Assembly: GCF_007993815.1 (NCBI RefSeq)
Contig: NZ_VJWE01000014.1
Coordinates: 186,001-250,000 of the forward strand
Source: Acidovorax delafieldii
GTDB taxonomy: Bacteria > Pseudomonadota > Gammaproteobacteria > Burkholderiales > Burkholderiaceae_C
DNA length: 64,000 nt
Direction: 5' to 3'
Shown: one piece after another, positions 16,081 to 24,581 of the stretch
Layout of the letters: each line of letters opens with the position of its first letter
Numbering within the stretch: position 1 is the stretch's first letter
Program-made: the position numbers and the translations under genes
Notes under the pieces: model-generated
What the model saw: the letters and a program-made list of their open reading frames with translations, nothing else
Told to the model about the DNA's origin: nothing
The model's database searches: none

Positions 16081-17508
16081 ATGCCCTTCCCTTCGATTCG
16101 GCCCTTGCGGCTGGCGACCTCGTCGCTGCTCTTGCTGCTGTGTGCGCTGGCGCACGCACAGCCCGCCCCCCAACCCGCAGCTGCCAGCACCCCGGCCACG
16201 CGCCAGGCGGGCAGTGCCCCTGTGGATGGCACAGCACCCACACCAGGGAGCGCTGCAGCCGCCGCGCCCACAGCGGCCGATGCAGCCCTGCTGTCGCGCG
16301 ATGCGCGGCGCATTTACGAGCTGTCGCGCGACAAGCTGGTGCAGATCCGCACGCTGCTGCGCAACGCCAACACGCAGGCGTCGATTGGCTCGGGCTTTTT
16401 TGTGTCGGCCGATGGGCTGATCGTCACCAACTTTCACGTGGCCAGCCAGCTCGCGCTGGAGCCCGAGCGCTACCGGGGCGTGTACGTGACGATGGAGGGG
16501 CAGGAGGGCGAGGTGGAGCTGCTGGCGTTTGACGTGCAGCGCGACCTGGCCGTGCTGCGCGCCAAAGGGCGCACGGCAGCGGCGCCTGTGCTGGGCTTTC
16601 GGCCCACCACCGACGCGCTGGCGCAAGGCGAGCGCATTTACTCGCTGGGCAACCCGCTGGACATCGGCTTTGCCGTGACCGAGGGCACCTACAACGGGCT
16701 GGTCAAGCGCAGCTTTTACCCGCGCATCTTTTTTGGCGGCGCGCTCAACCCCGGCATGAGCGGCGGCCCCGCCGTGGACGACGCAGGCCGGGTGTTGGGT
16801 GTGAACGTTGCCAAGCGGCTCGATGGTGAGCAGGTCAGCTTTTTGATCCCTGCCGAGTTTGCGCTGGCGCTGGTGCAGCGCGCAGCCAATGCCCAGCCCA
16901 TCACGCAGGCCGCGCACGCCGAGATGACGCGGCAGCTGATGGAGCACCAGCAACTGCTGACGGACCGCTTTTTGAAAGCGCCGTTTCGCGAGCAGCGCCA
17001 TGGCAACTACCGGCTGCCCGTGCCCGACGATGCGCTGGCGCGGTGCTGGGGATCGGGGCGTGACCCGGCCTTTCCGGGCCTGAACCTGGAGCGCACGCAG
17101 TGCCAGGCCGACAGCGATGTGGTGGCGGGCGACTTCAGCACGGGGGCGGTGCGCCTGTCTTACGAGGCCTACAACGCGCCCACGCTGGGCGCAGCCCGGT
17201 TTGCCCGCATGTACTCGCAAAGTTTTGCGAATGAGCGCCTGCCCACACGGGGCAACCGCCACCAGACGGCGGCCGAGTGCACCGAGCGGTTTGTGGACCC
17301 CGGCACCGTGCCGCTGCGTGCGGTGGTGTGCCTGTCGGCCTACCGCAAGCTGACCGGCCTGTACAACATGACGGTGCTGGCCACTTCGGTCAACCAGCCC
17401 ACACGGGGCGTGCTGGGCCGCCTGGATGTGCAAGGCATTGCGTTTGACAACGGCATGAAGCTGGCCAGCCACTACCTCAAGGCCTTTCGCTGGGAGGCCG
17501 CACCATGA
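16081..17508 (+). CDS. Secreted trypsin-like serine protease (S1C, DegP-like core) with a C-terminal extension
   Basis: Protein of 475 residues with a signal peptide (hydrophobic run LATSSLLLLLCALAHAQ, cleavage near residue 26) and an Ala/Pro linker to about 65. The chymotrypsin fold has all triad residues: His119 in TNFHVAS, Asp155 in VQRDLAVL, Ser227 in NPGMSGGP. No PDZ domain follows. Instead there is a region of about 200 residues with paired Cys (ARCWGSGRDP, LERTQC, AAECTERF, AVVCLSAY) that may form disulfides. Periplasmic or surface protease. The downstream FHA gene starts in its stop codon region (ATGA overlap), so the two are probably made together. Confidence 0.87.
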   Translation: MPFPSIRPLRLATSSLLLLLCALAHAQPAPQPAAASTPATRQAGSAPVDGTAPTPGSAAAAAPTAADAALLSRDARRIYELSRDKLVQIRTLLRNANTQASIGSGFFVSADGLIVTNFHVASQLALEPERYRGVYVTMEGQEGEVELLAFDVQRDLAVLRAKGRTAAAPVLGFRPTTDALAQGERIYSLGNPLDIGFAVTEGTYNGLVKRSFYPRIFFGGALNPGMSGGPAVDDAGRVLGVNVAKRLDGEQVSFLIPAEFALALVQRAANAQPITQAAHAEMTRQLMEHQQLLTDRFLKAPFREQRHGNYRLPVPDDALARCWGSGRDPAFPGLNLERTQCQADSDVVAGDFSTGAVRLSYEAYNAPTLGAARFARMYSQSFANERLPTRGNRHQTAAECTERFVDPGTVPLRAVVCLSAYRKLTGLYNMTVLATSVNQPTRGVLGRLDVQGIAFDNGMKLASHYLKAFRWEAAP

Positions 17509-18503
17509 GCGCGATGCCAACCACCACCCTGGGGCTGATCGAGGCGTTTGACCGCCACGGCGCGCTGCTGGCGCGTGCGCCCATCACCCGCTGGCCCGTG
17601 ACGGTGGGCCGCGCGCTGGACTGCGACCTGGTGCTGGACGACCCGTTTGTGGCGCCCCGGCACCTGCGCATTGACCGCGCGGTGGACGAGCCCCGCACCG
17701 TACAGGTGGAGGTGCTGGAGACACGCAACGGCGCACGCCTGCAGCGCAAGCAGCATGCCCAGGGCGAACGCTTTGACTGGCCCGATGGCATGCCCGTCGA
17801 CCTGGGCCACACCCACATCCACCTGCGCCTGGCCGATGCGCCCATTGCCGAGGAGCAGGCGCTGCCGCAGTTTCCGTGGCGCACGGTGGGCACCACGGCC
17901 GCGCTGGCGGTGCTGGTGCTGCTGGCCGGACTGGGAGAGTCGTGGCTGGAGGCCCGCGACGTCGCGCAGTACCTGAAGTCGCTGCCCCTGTTGCTGCTGA
18001 CCACGCTGGCGGTGGTGGGGGCCTGGGCGGGTCTGTGGTCCGTGGCCAACAAGCTGTTTGGCAGCCAGCTGCGGTTCTGGCGCCACGTGCGCATCGCGTG
18101 CGCCGCAGTGCTGGTGGCCGACGCGGTGCAGCTGCTGAGCTATCTGACGGCGTTCACGTTCTCGCTGGAGTCGCTGTCGCGGTTTGCCCCGGTGCTGATG
18201 GTGCTGGTGCTGGCCGGCGCGCTGTACGCCCACCTGGCCACCGTGCTGCCCCGCCGCCGCGTGGGCCTGGCCTGGGCCATGGCGGCTGTGGTGCTGCTGG
18301 GTGTGCCGTCGTGGTTGGGCGCGCAGTGGCTCAACCGCATGCGGCTGGGCAACGAGCTGTACATGAGCAGCCTGTTTCCGCCCGCCCTGCGCGTGGCCCC
18401 TGCGGTGCCGGTGGACCAGTTCCTGCAAGACGCCGATGCGCTGCGCGGCAAGCTGGACCGGCGCCTGCGGGATGACGGGCTGGCGGATGAGGACGACGAG
18501 TAG
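17505..18503 (+). CDS. FHA-domain polytopic membrane protein
   Basis: Protein of 332 residues. The N-terminal FHA domain (about 30-105) shows VTVGRALDCDLVLDD and PRHLRI, the usual phosphothreonine-recognition strands. Five hydrophobic helices follow (about 127-146, 160-184, then three more to about 275), then a charged C-terminal tail. The FHA domain would be cytoplasmic. The ORF overlaps the secreted protease by 4 nt, so it is likely that the pair couples an internal phosphorylation or conformational signal to an external protease. No kinase gene is adjacent. An alternative reading is an inactive FHA used as a docking module. Confidence 0.85.
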   Translation: MSAMPTTTLGLIEAFDRHGALLARAPITRWPVTVGRALDCDLVLDDPFVAPRHLRIDRAVDEPRTVQVEVLETRNGARLQRKQHAQGERFDWPDGMPVDLGHTHIHLRLADAPIAEEQALPQFPWRTVGTTAALAVLVLLAGLGESWLEARDVAQYLKSLPLLLLTTLAVVGAWAGLWSVANKLFGSQLRFWRHVRIACAAVLVADAVQLLSYLTAFTFSLESLSRFAPVLMVLVLAGALYAHLATVLPRRRVGLAWAMAAVVLLGVPSWLGAQWLNRMRLGNELYMSSLFPPALRVAPAVPVDQFLQDADALRGKLDRRLRDDGLADEDDE

Positions 18504-18540
18504 GCGACCAGACGGCCTGCTTCTACCCTGCCATTGCCCC

Positions 18541-18870
18541 ATGCGCCGCCGCAAGCCCCACCACCACGTCTACGTGGTCGAGCTCTCCAAAGACGTGCTG
18601 CTGGAGCCGCGCTTTCGCAAGTGCAACCCCGGCTACATCGACGGCAAGCCCTGCGTGTACGTGGGCATGACGGGGCTGGACCCGGATGTGCGGTTTGACA
18701 AGCACAAGGCGGGCATCCAGGCCAACCGGTTTGTGACGCAGTACGGCCTGCGGCTGCTGCCGGACCTGTACGAGGGCTTCAACCCCATGACCTACGAGGA
18801 GGCAGTGGACCGGGAGATCGAGATTGGCATCGACCTGCGCTCGGCGGGGTTTGGGGTGTGGCAGGCGTGA
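18541..18870 (+). CDS. GIY-YIG-like small protein
   Basis: Protein of 109 residues from the ATG at 18541. HHHVYVVEL and, about 40 residues on, CVYVGMTGLDPDVRFDKHKAG resemble the two strands and the Arg/His of GIY-YIG nuclease domains; the end, YEEAVDREIEIGIDLRSAGFGVW, fits the rest of the fold. The catalytic Glu cannot be fixed by eye, so activity is uncertain. It starts 37 nt after the FHA gene and may share its transcript. Confidence 0.6.
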   Translation: MRRRKPHHHVYVVELSKDVLLEPRFRKCNPGYIDGKPCVYVGMTGLDPDVRFDKHKAGIQANRFVTQYGLRLLPDLYEGFNPMTYEEAVDREIEIGIDLRSAGFGVWQA

Positions 18871-18960
18871 GCGCCTAGTCAAGGGAGGCGCCTGTTCTAA
18901 GTCTGGGCCCCACGCGCATCATCTAAGATTCCGCCCCGCTGATTCAACCACTCACTTTTT

Positions 18961-19000
18961 TATAGCTGCTCGCGCATGATCTTCTAGCGCTTGCGGCTCA
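18961..19000 (+). repeat. Dispersed intergenic repeat
   Basis: TATAGCTGCTCGCGCATGAT then CTTCTAGCGCTTGCGGCTC, preceded by a T-run. It lies immediately upstream of the DUF2322 gene. Confidence 0.65.
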
Positions 19001-19021
19001 TTTCACTTGAATTTGACCGCC

Positions 19022-19339
19022 ATGAACTTCGCAGACCGCCTCAAGCAACTCCCCTCCGCCAGCCACCTCGCCGCCCTGCAACTGCTGGGCGCGGACGGCC
19101 AGGTGCAGGCCACCATCGAGAACAAGCCCGGCCAGACCGGGTCGCTGGTGGTGTATGCCGCACTGGCGGCGCTGTATGGCGGGCAGATCACGCCTGCAGC
19201 CGCCAGCCTGGGGCTGGAGTGGTATGCGGAGCATGTGGCGGATGCGCACGCCTTTCCGGGCAAGCACCCCAACATCGACCGGCTGCTGGCCTGGGCGCAG
19301 GGCAGCGAGCGCTTTGCGGTGCGCACCGTCGCAGCCTGA
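19022..19339 (+). CDS. DUF2322 family protein
   Basis: Protein of 105 residues starting MNFADRLKQLPS. The segments IENKPGQTGSLVVYAALAALYGG and FPGKHPNIDRLLAW match what I recall of DUF2322, a small cytoplasmic family of unknown role. ATG 19022 is chosen over the in-frame TTG at 19007, which lies in the tail of the upstream repeat. Stands alone. Confidence 0.75.
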   Translation: MNFADRLKQLPSASHLAALQLLGADGQVQATIENKPGQTGSLVVYAALAALYGGQITPAAASLGLEWYAEHVADAHAFPGKHPNIDRLLAWAQGSERFAVRTVAA

Positions 19340-19371
19340 GCCGGCGCCACAAAAAAATGTGGTGATGCAAA

Positions 19372-19399
19372 GGGCCGGTTGTCGAAAACGCACCGGCCC
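19372..19399. terminator. GC-rich hairpin after the DUF2322 gene
   Basis: GGGCCGGT (19372-19379) pairs with ACCGGCCC (19392-19399) across 12 nt. No T-run follows, so termination is only possible. Confidence 0.35.
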
Positions 19400-19506
19400 G
19401 TTCGTCGTAGAGGTGTGAACGCGTTGACGCCCCAGGCCATTGACCATCATGGCGTTGGGGCGCACGCTGTCATCCATCCACCCCGATTCCCGCAAGGAGA
19501 CCCTGC

Positions 19507-19980
19507 ATGACCACCCCCAACCCCTCCGCAGCCGCTACCGGCACCGTCACCCTGCACCGTGTGCTGCGCGCCCCGGCCGAGCGCATCTACCGCGCGTTTC
19601 TGGATGCCGATGCCATGTGCAAGTGGCTTCCGCCCCATGGCTTTACCGGCCGGGTGCTGAGCCTGGATGCGCGCGTGGGCGGCAGCTACCGCATGCAGTT
19701 CACCAACCTGAGCAGTGGCGGCACGCACGCGTTTGGCGGCGAGTATGTGGAGCTGGTGCCGGGCGAGCGCATCGTGCACACCGACCGGTTTGACGACCCC
19801 AACCTGCCCGGCGAGATGCGCACCACCATCCAGCTCAAAAAAGTGATGACGGGCACCGAGGTGTCCATCGTGCAGGCAGGCATCCCGGCGGTGATCCCGA
19901 CCGAGATGTGCTACCTGGGCTGGCAGGAGTCGCTGCAGTTGCTGGCGCTGCTGGTGGAGCCGGAGATTCCAGGCGAGTAA
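19507..19980 (+). CDS. SRPBCC/AHSA1-family (START-like) protein
   Basis: Protein of 157 residues of the AHSA1 branch of the SRPBCC superfamily, a helix-grip fold with a hydrophobic pocket. Visible hallmarks: VLRAPAERIYRAFLDADAMCKWLPP at the N-terminus, GGSYRMQF, GEYVELVPGERIVHTDRF, and the closing CYLGWQESLQLLALLVEPE. AAGGAG stands 7 nt before the ATG. Members bind small lipophilic ligands or act as polyketide-type cyclases; no ligand can be assigned here. Confidence 0.88.
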   Translation: MTTPNPSAAATGTVTLHRVLRAPAERIYRAFLDADAMCKWLPPHGFTGRVLSLDARVGGSYRMQFTNLSSGGTHAFGGEYVELVPGERIVHTDRFDDPNLPGEMRTTIQLKKVMTGTEVSIVQAGIPAVIPTEMCYLGWQESLQLLALLVEPEIPGE

Positions 19981-20018
19981 CGCCCACAGCCCCCCCAGCC
20001 CTGGTCACTTCAGCAGCG

Positions 20019-20804
20019 TCACTTCAACCACTTGTCTGCGGCCTGCTTGATGGTGCCCCGGCTGTCCACCAGGCCCCACACAAAGCCCATCACGCGCACG
20101 TAGTCGGCGTCGTCGGTAGGCAGCATGAAGCCCAGGTAGTTCTTGGGCGTGAGCGGCGCGTCCACAAACGCGGCAGCCAGGCGCGGGTCGGCCTTGGCGT
20201 AGTGCAGGGCTTCATACGTCTCGGTGATCATCACGTCGCCCTTGCCCTCAGCGATCAGCGCGGGGATCTCGGCGTTCTTGTCGTGCGTGCTGACCTGGGC
20301 GGCCTTGAGGTTGGCCAGCACATAGGTTTCGTTGGTGCCGCCGGGGTTCTTGATGACGCGCACGGTGGGCTGGTTCATGGCGTCCACGCTGGTGTACTTG
20401 GCCTTGTCGGCCGCGCGTACCAGGGCCACTTTGCCGAACGGGGCGTAGCCGGGCAACATGTCAAAAATGCGCATGCGGTTGACGTTGCGGGTGATGCCGC
20501 CCACGGCCACGTCAAACTTGTCGCCCTGCAGGTCCTTCACCAGGTTGGGCCAGGTGGTGGGCACGTATTCGATCTTCACGCCCAGCTCCTTGGCCATGGT
20601 TTCGATCACATCGATGTCGTGGCCGCTGTAGCCCGCGTCGGTCTTGATGGCAAACGGGCGGTAGTCGCCGGGCGTGCCCACGCGGATGACCTTGGCCTCC
20701 ATGATCTTGTCGAGCCGGGGGCCTGCCTGCGCGGCCGGGCTGAAGGCGAGGCTGGCGACCACGGCGGCGGCTGCGGCAAGGGCCAGGGTTTTCTTGATGA
20801 TCAT
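20019..20804 (-). CDS. PheC-like periplasmic cyclohexadienyl dehydratase / solute-binding protein
   Basis: Protein of 261 residues with a signal peptide (MIIKKTLALAAAAAVVASLAFSPAAQA). The mature part follows the SBP family 3 pattern and is close to Pseudomonas PheC: RLDKIMEAKVIRVGTPGDYRPF, VPTTWPNLVKDL, NPGGTNETY, and MITETYEALHYAK. PheC converts prephenate to phenylpyruvate in the periplasm; other relatives are amino-acid transport receptors. No ABC permease is adjacent, which favours an enzyme or orphan receptor. Start at 20804; the frame continues upstream to 21005 but only with non-family residues. Confidence 0.78.
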   Translation of the reverse strand: MIIKKTLALAAAAAVVASLAFSPAAQAGPRLDKIMEAKVIRVGTPGDYRPFAIKTDAGYSGHDIDVIETMAKELGVKIEYVPTTWPNLVKDLQGDKFDVAVGGITRNVNRMRIFDMLPGYAPFGKVALVRAADKAKYTSVDAMNQPTVRVIKNPGGTNETYVLANLKAAQVSTHDKNAEIPALIAEGKGDVMITETYEALHYAKADPRLAAAFVDAPLTPKNYLGFMLPTDDADYVRVMGFVWGLVDSRGTIKQAADKWLK

Positions 20805-21157
20805 GGGCAGGTTCTCCAGTGGGTCAGAAGATGGGACAAGAACAGGCATTTCCGTGGCCCGCAGCGAATGCGGACGCACAGGGGCTTGGGCCAGACACGT
20901 TACAACAAACGGCGCGCAGTCCAAGGGCACATCGGCGGCCCACGGTCCGCATCGCGACACGTTGCGCCCTGCATGACGCAAAGCCCATGCCAGACGCGAG
21001 AGCACGGAGTTCGCCCGGCGCAGGCATGAGCGCCTGCAGCCACAAATCCTTCGGATGCTCTAATTTTTATAGCGCATTAGGCATATCCGTTCGGCGCCAG
21101 ACATCCATCTGGCACCAAACTGGGTTACCCTGACCGGTTCTGCAACAAGGATTCGCC
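20805..21157. other. 353-nt gap between divergent genes
   Basis: No convincing gene. It must hold both divergent promoters. A short AT-rich stretch at about 21061-21090 (TTTTTATAGCGCATTAGGCATAT) may be a very degenerate copy of the dispersed repeat. Confidence 0.4.
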
Positions 21158-21406
21158 ATGAAAAAACTCAACGTCACCATCCAGCTCGAAATGACCGTGC
21201 CCGACAACTGGGAGCTGGTCGATACCTCTGAGGGCACGCCGGTCATCAAGCTGCCCGATGGCAAGTTCATGGACATCGCCATCGAACCGCTGTTTGCCAC
21301 AGACCCCGAAGACCTGTGGGCCAGCACCGAAGACGAAGACGTGCTGGACGACATCCTCGACATGGTGGACAGCGAAGCCGTGACCTACGAGTTCGTGACG
21401 CACTGA
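21158..21406 (+). CDS. Small acidic hypothetical protein
   Basis: Protein of 82 residues, not recognised. MKKLNVTIQLEMTVPDNWELV is followed by a short strand pair and an acidic C-terminal helix (DPEDLWASTEDEDVLDDILDMVDSE). The ATG has CAAGGA 7 nt upstream. No signal or membrane segment. The sharp excess of Asp/Glu suggests a binding or mimic protein, but nothing fixes the role. Confidence 0.7.
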   Translation: MKKLNVTIQLEMTVPDNWELVDTSEGTPVIKLPDGKFMDIAIEPLFATDPEDLWASTEDEDVLDDILDMVDSEAVTYEFVTH

Positions 21407-21558
21407 TCCACAAGCACGGCGGAGATGCCCGCCAGGGCAAACACTGCCCCGGCGGCGCACCGCAACCACCGCCGCGCATCCACTACCAGCAACTACACTT
21501 TTGATAGCGCCTGGCGCATTGTTCACTGGTACCAGCGGCTGATTTCATTCAAACATCG

Positions 21559-22854
21559 TCACAGCTGCGACCGCATCCAGCCGGTCAAGGTCTCGTGCAC
21601 TTTCTCGCGCAGCGGACGGTCCCGCCAGGCCTCGTAGGTCACGCGGCGTGACCGTCGGATGTCGTCTTCAAACACCTGTGTCTGGCGCTGCGCAAAGGCA
21701 GCGTCGTACACGTTCAGGTTGGCCTCATCGTTCAGGCGGAACGAGCGGTTGTCAAAATTGGTGGAGCCCACCGACACCAGCAGCTGGTCCACGATCATGA
21801 CCTTGCAGTGGTACATGGTGGGCCCATATTCATAAATCTCGGCCCCGGCCTGCAGCAGCTCGCCCCAGGTGGCGCGCGATGCGGCCTTCACCGTTTCGGT
21901 GTCGGTGTGCTCGCCGGGGGTGACCAGGCGCACGCGCACGCCGCGTGCCAGCGCATCCATCAGCAGCTTGCGGGTCAGGTCGTCGGGCACAAAGTAGGCC
22001 ACCGACAGGTCGATGCTGCGCTCGGCCGCCGTGATGGCCAGGTGGTACATCAGCTGCATGCTCTCGCTGCCGCTCGATGGCGAGCTGGAGAACATCTGCG
22101 CCTTCTGCCCACCCGCCGGTGCAATGGCCGGAAAGTACGCCTCGCCATGCAGCACCTTGCCGGTGACCTTGAGCCAGTTGTCCAGAAACGTGGCCTGCAT
22201 CTGCGCCACCACGGGGCCACGCACCAGGTAGTGCGAGTCGCGCCAGTGGTCGGGGTCTTGCGCGTGGCCCGTCCATGCCGGGGCAATGCCCACGCCGCCG
22301 GTAAAGCCCACCTGCCCGTCCACCACCAGCAGCTTGCGGTGGGTGCGGTTGTTCAGCCGGGCCAGGTTGTACCAGTGCGGTTTGTGGAATTTTTCAATCA
22401 ACACCCCGGCCTCCTTCATCTCGGCCAGGTAGCTCTCTTCCATCTTGGCGCTGCCCACCCAGTCGAGCAGCACATGCACGGGCACACCGGCGCGGGCGCG
22501 CTCGCTCAGGGCGTCGGCAAACTGCTTGCCAATGTCGCCCGACCAATAGATGTAGGTTTCGAAGGTGACGCTTTTCTGAGCGGCCTTGATCGCGGCCAGC
22601 ATGGGCGGAAAGATCTGGTCGCCGTTGAGCAGCTCCGTCACCGCATTGCCGCCCACAATGCCCGGGCCCAGCAGGCTGCCCAGGGCACGCTCAAACTGCG
22701 GGTGGGCGGTGTTGTACAGGCGCGGCAGCTGTTGCTGCACCTTTTTCTCGCCCGCCGTGAAGTTGAGCGCCAACAAGACAAGGGCCCCCGTGGCCAGGGC
22801 CGTGAGCAAGACAGTGAGCATGGTGGAACGGCGGCGAGGGGCGGCGGGTGGCAT
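21559..22854 (-). CDS. Phospholipase D-family cardiolipin synthase-like protein
   Basis: Protein of 431 residues with an N-terminal membrane anchor (MLTVLLTALATGALVLLALN, residues 12-31). Both HKD sites are present: NRTHRKLLVVDGQVGFTGG in the first half and MYHCKVMIVDQLLVSVGSTNFDNRSF in the second. This two-HKD layout with VTFETYIYWSGDIGKQFADAL is that of bacterial cardiolipin synthases, which join two phosphatidylglycerols or related lipids at the inner membrane. Starts at 22854 (used here) or 22821 are both possible. Divergent from the M23 peptidase gene. Cardiolipin synthase itself or a phosphatidyl transferase of ClsC type cannot be separated by eye. Confidence 0.87.
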   Translation of the reverse strand: MPPAAPRRRSTMLTVLLTALATGALVLLALNFTAGEKKVQQQLPRLYNTAHPQFERALGSLLGPGIVGGNAVTELLNGDQIFPPMLAAIKAAQKSVTFETYIYWSGDIGKQFADALSERARAGVPVHVLLDWVGSAKMEESYLAEMKEAGVLIEKFHKPHWYNLARLNNRTHRKLLVVDGQVGFTGGVGIAPAWTGHAQDPDHWRDSHYLVRGPVVAQMQATFLDNWLKVTGKVLHGEAYFPAIAPAGGQKAQMFSSSPSSGSESMQLMYHLAITAAERSIDLSVAYFVPDDLTRKLLMDALARGVRVRLVTPGEHTDTETVKAASRATWGELLQAGAEIYEYGPTMYHCKVMIVDQLLVSVGSTNFDNRSFRLNDEANLNVYDAAFAQRQTQVFEDDIRRSRRVTYEAWRDRPLREKVHETLTGWMRSQL

Positions 22855-22995
22855 GGCGCGATGGTAGGTGCCGACATGCAGGCGCGATGTAGGCGGACGC
22901 CGCCAACACCGGGGGCACAATCGCCCTTGTCGGCCGCGACAGCGGGGCGCTTTGCACCCGTACCAGTCCCTCGCGCAGCCACTTTGTTTTTGTTC

Positions 22996-23937
22996 ATGCC
23001 TTCCTCTGCCGTGTCTGAATCTGCCCGCCCTGCTTCCGCCCGCCCCGCCCTCTCCATCACCCGCCGCAGCGCCTTGATCGGCACGGCGGGCCTGCTCGTG
23101 CAGCCTGCCCTGGTGGCCCCTTTGCATGCCAAGCCTGTGCCACCCGCGCCCACGGTGTGGCCCCAGGCGCTACAGGTGCCCGGGGGCGTGGCACGGCTGT
23201 CGCTGGGCCCGGCGGCCACGCGGCCGGTGGCGCAGGTGCGCCAGGGCGAGGTGGATGTGCCGCTGCGGGTGGTGGGCGATGCCATCGAGTGGACGGCCAT
23301 CGTGGGCATTCCACTGGCAGCGGCGCCGGGCGATGCATTCATCAGCGTGCTGCCCGAGGGCGGCGGCAGCCCGCGCCTGGTGCACTACAGCGTGGCCCCC
23401 AAGCAATACAAGGAGCAGCACCTGAAGGTGTCGCCCCGCACGGTGGACCTCTCGCCCGAGGACCAGGCCCGCTACGAACGCGAGCGCGACCACCAGGCCC
23501 AGGTGATGGCCACCTTTTCCGAGCAGCCCGCCGGCGTGGCGCTGGCATCGCTGCGCATGCGCGTGCCCGTGCCGGGGCGGCGGTCCAGCTCGTTCGGGCT
23601 GCGCCGCGTGTTCAACGGCCAGCCGCGCAATCCGCACAGCGGCATGGACATTGCCGCCGCCACCGGTACGCCCATCGTGGCGCCGCTGCCGGGCCGGGTG
23701 ATTGACGTGGGCGACTACTTCTTCAACGGCGGCACGGTGTGGCTGGACCACGGCCAGGGCCTGCTCACCATGTACTGCCACCTGAGCAGCATGGAGGTGC
23801 GGGTGGGCGATGTGCTGCAGGCGGGCGACGCGTTCTGCAAGGTGGGCGCCACTGGCCGCGTGACCGGCCCGCACCTGCACTGGGGCGTGATGCTGAACCG
23901 CACCATGGTGGACCCGGCGCTGTTCGTGCCGGCCTGA
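22996..23937 (+). CDS. Secreted M23 family metallopeptidase (LytM-type)
   Basis: Protein of 313 residues. The N-terminus has a twin Arg (SITRRSALIGTAGLLVQPALV), pointing to Tat-type or standard export. A beta-rich domain follows, then a short helix pair, then the LytM domain: SSFGLRRVFNGQPRNPHSGMDIA with the first His and Asp ligands, and GPHLHWGVMLN with the HxH ligand. It would cut peptidoglycan cross-links in the periplasm. All zinc ligands are visible, so it is probably active rather than an EnvC-type activator. Start at 22996. Confidence 0.88.
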   Translation: MPSSAVSESARPASARPALSITRRSALIGTAGLLVQPALVAPLHAKPVPPAPTVWPQALQVPGGVARLSLGPAATRPVAQVRQGEVDVPLRVVGDAIEWTAIVGIPLAAAPGDAFISVLPEGGGSPRLVHYSVAPKQYKEQHLKVSPRTVDLSPEDQARYERERDHQAQVMATFSEQPAGVALASLRMRVPVPGRRSSSFGLRRVFNGQPRNPHSGMDIAAATGTPIVAPLPGRVIDVGDYFFNGGTVWLDHGQGLLTMYCHLSSMEVRVGDVLQAGDAFCKVGATGRVTGPHLHWGVMLNRTMVDPALFVPA

Positions 23938-23962
23938 TGGCGCAGAGCTTCATTACTATGCA

Positions 23963-24005
23963 TTTGATAGCACCCAGTGCATATTGCACTAGCGCATCCG
24001 GCCCT
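23963..24005 (+). repeat. Dispersed intergenic repeat
   Basis: TTTGATAGCACCCAGTGCAT then GCACTAGCGCATCCGGCC, between the M23 peptidase and rluE genes, both rightward. Confidence 0.6.
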
Positions 24006-24025
24006 TTTTGCTTGAAACCGACCCC

Positions 24026-24562
24026 ATGACCTCGCGCCTGATCCGTTTCAACAAACCCTACGGCGTGCTGAGCCAGTTCACGCCCGAGGGCAAGTGGCAG
24101 GGCCTGAAGGACTACATCGACCTGCCCGGCGTGTACGTGGCCGGGCGGCTGGACGCCGACAGCGAAGGGCTGCTGCTGTTGACCAACGACGGCAAGCAAC
24201 AGGCCCGCATTGCCGACCCGCGCTTCAAGATGGAAAAGACCTACTGGGTGCAGGTGGAGGGTATCCCCAATGAGGCCGCGCTGGCCGCGCTGCGCAGCGG
24301 CGTGGTACTAAACGACGGCCCCACCCTGCCCGCCCGTGCGCGGCTGCTGGAGCCCCCCCCTACGGTGTGGGACCGCACCCCGCCCATCCGCGAGCGCAAG
24401 GCCATCCCCACCGCGTGGATCGAACTCATCATCCGCGAAGGCCGCAACCGCCAGGTGCGCCGCATGACGGCCGCCGTGGGCCACCCCACGCTGCGGCTGA
24501 TCCGCGCGGCCATCGGGCCGTACACGCTGGACGGGCTGGCGCCGGGCACCTGGGCGGATTGA
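24026..24562 (+). CDS. rluE: 23S rRNA pseudouridine synthase RluE-type
   Basis: Isomerises a uridine in 23S rRNA (U2457 in E. coli). The 178-residue protein lacks an S4 domain, as RluE does. It starts [18 protein letters not shown], has the catalytic Asp in [27 protein letters not shown], and the closing [27 protein letters not shown] 24026 follows directly on the dispersed repeat with no strong ribosome site. Confidence 0.9.
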   Translation: MTSRLIRFNKPYGVLSQFTPEGKWQGLKDYIDLPGVYVAGRLDADSEGLLLLTNDGKQQARIADPRFKMEKTYWVQVEGIPNEAALAALRSGVVLNDGPTLPARARLLEPPPTVWDRTPPIRERKAIPTAWIELIIREGRNRQVRRMTAAVGHPTLRLIRAAIGPYTLDGLAPGTWAD

Positions 24563-24581
24563 GCTGGCAGGCGTGCGGGGT

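Noticed and set aside
16066-17520. 484-codon ORF on the minus strand
   Set aside because: Opposite the clearly real serine protease; Arg/Gln/His-rich and without motifs.
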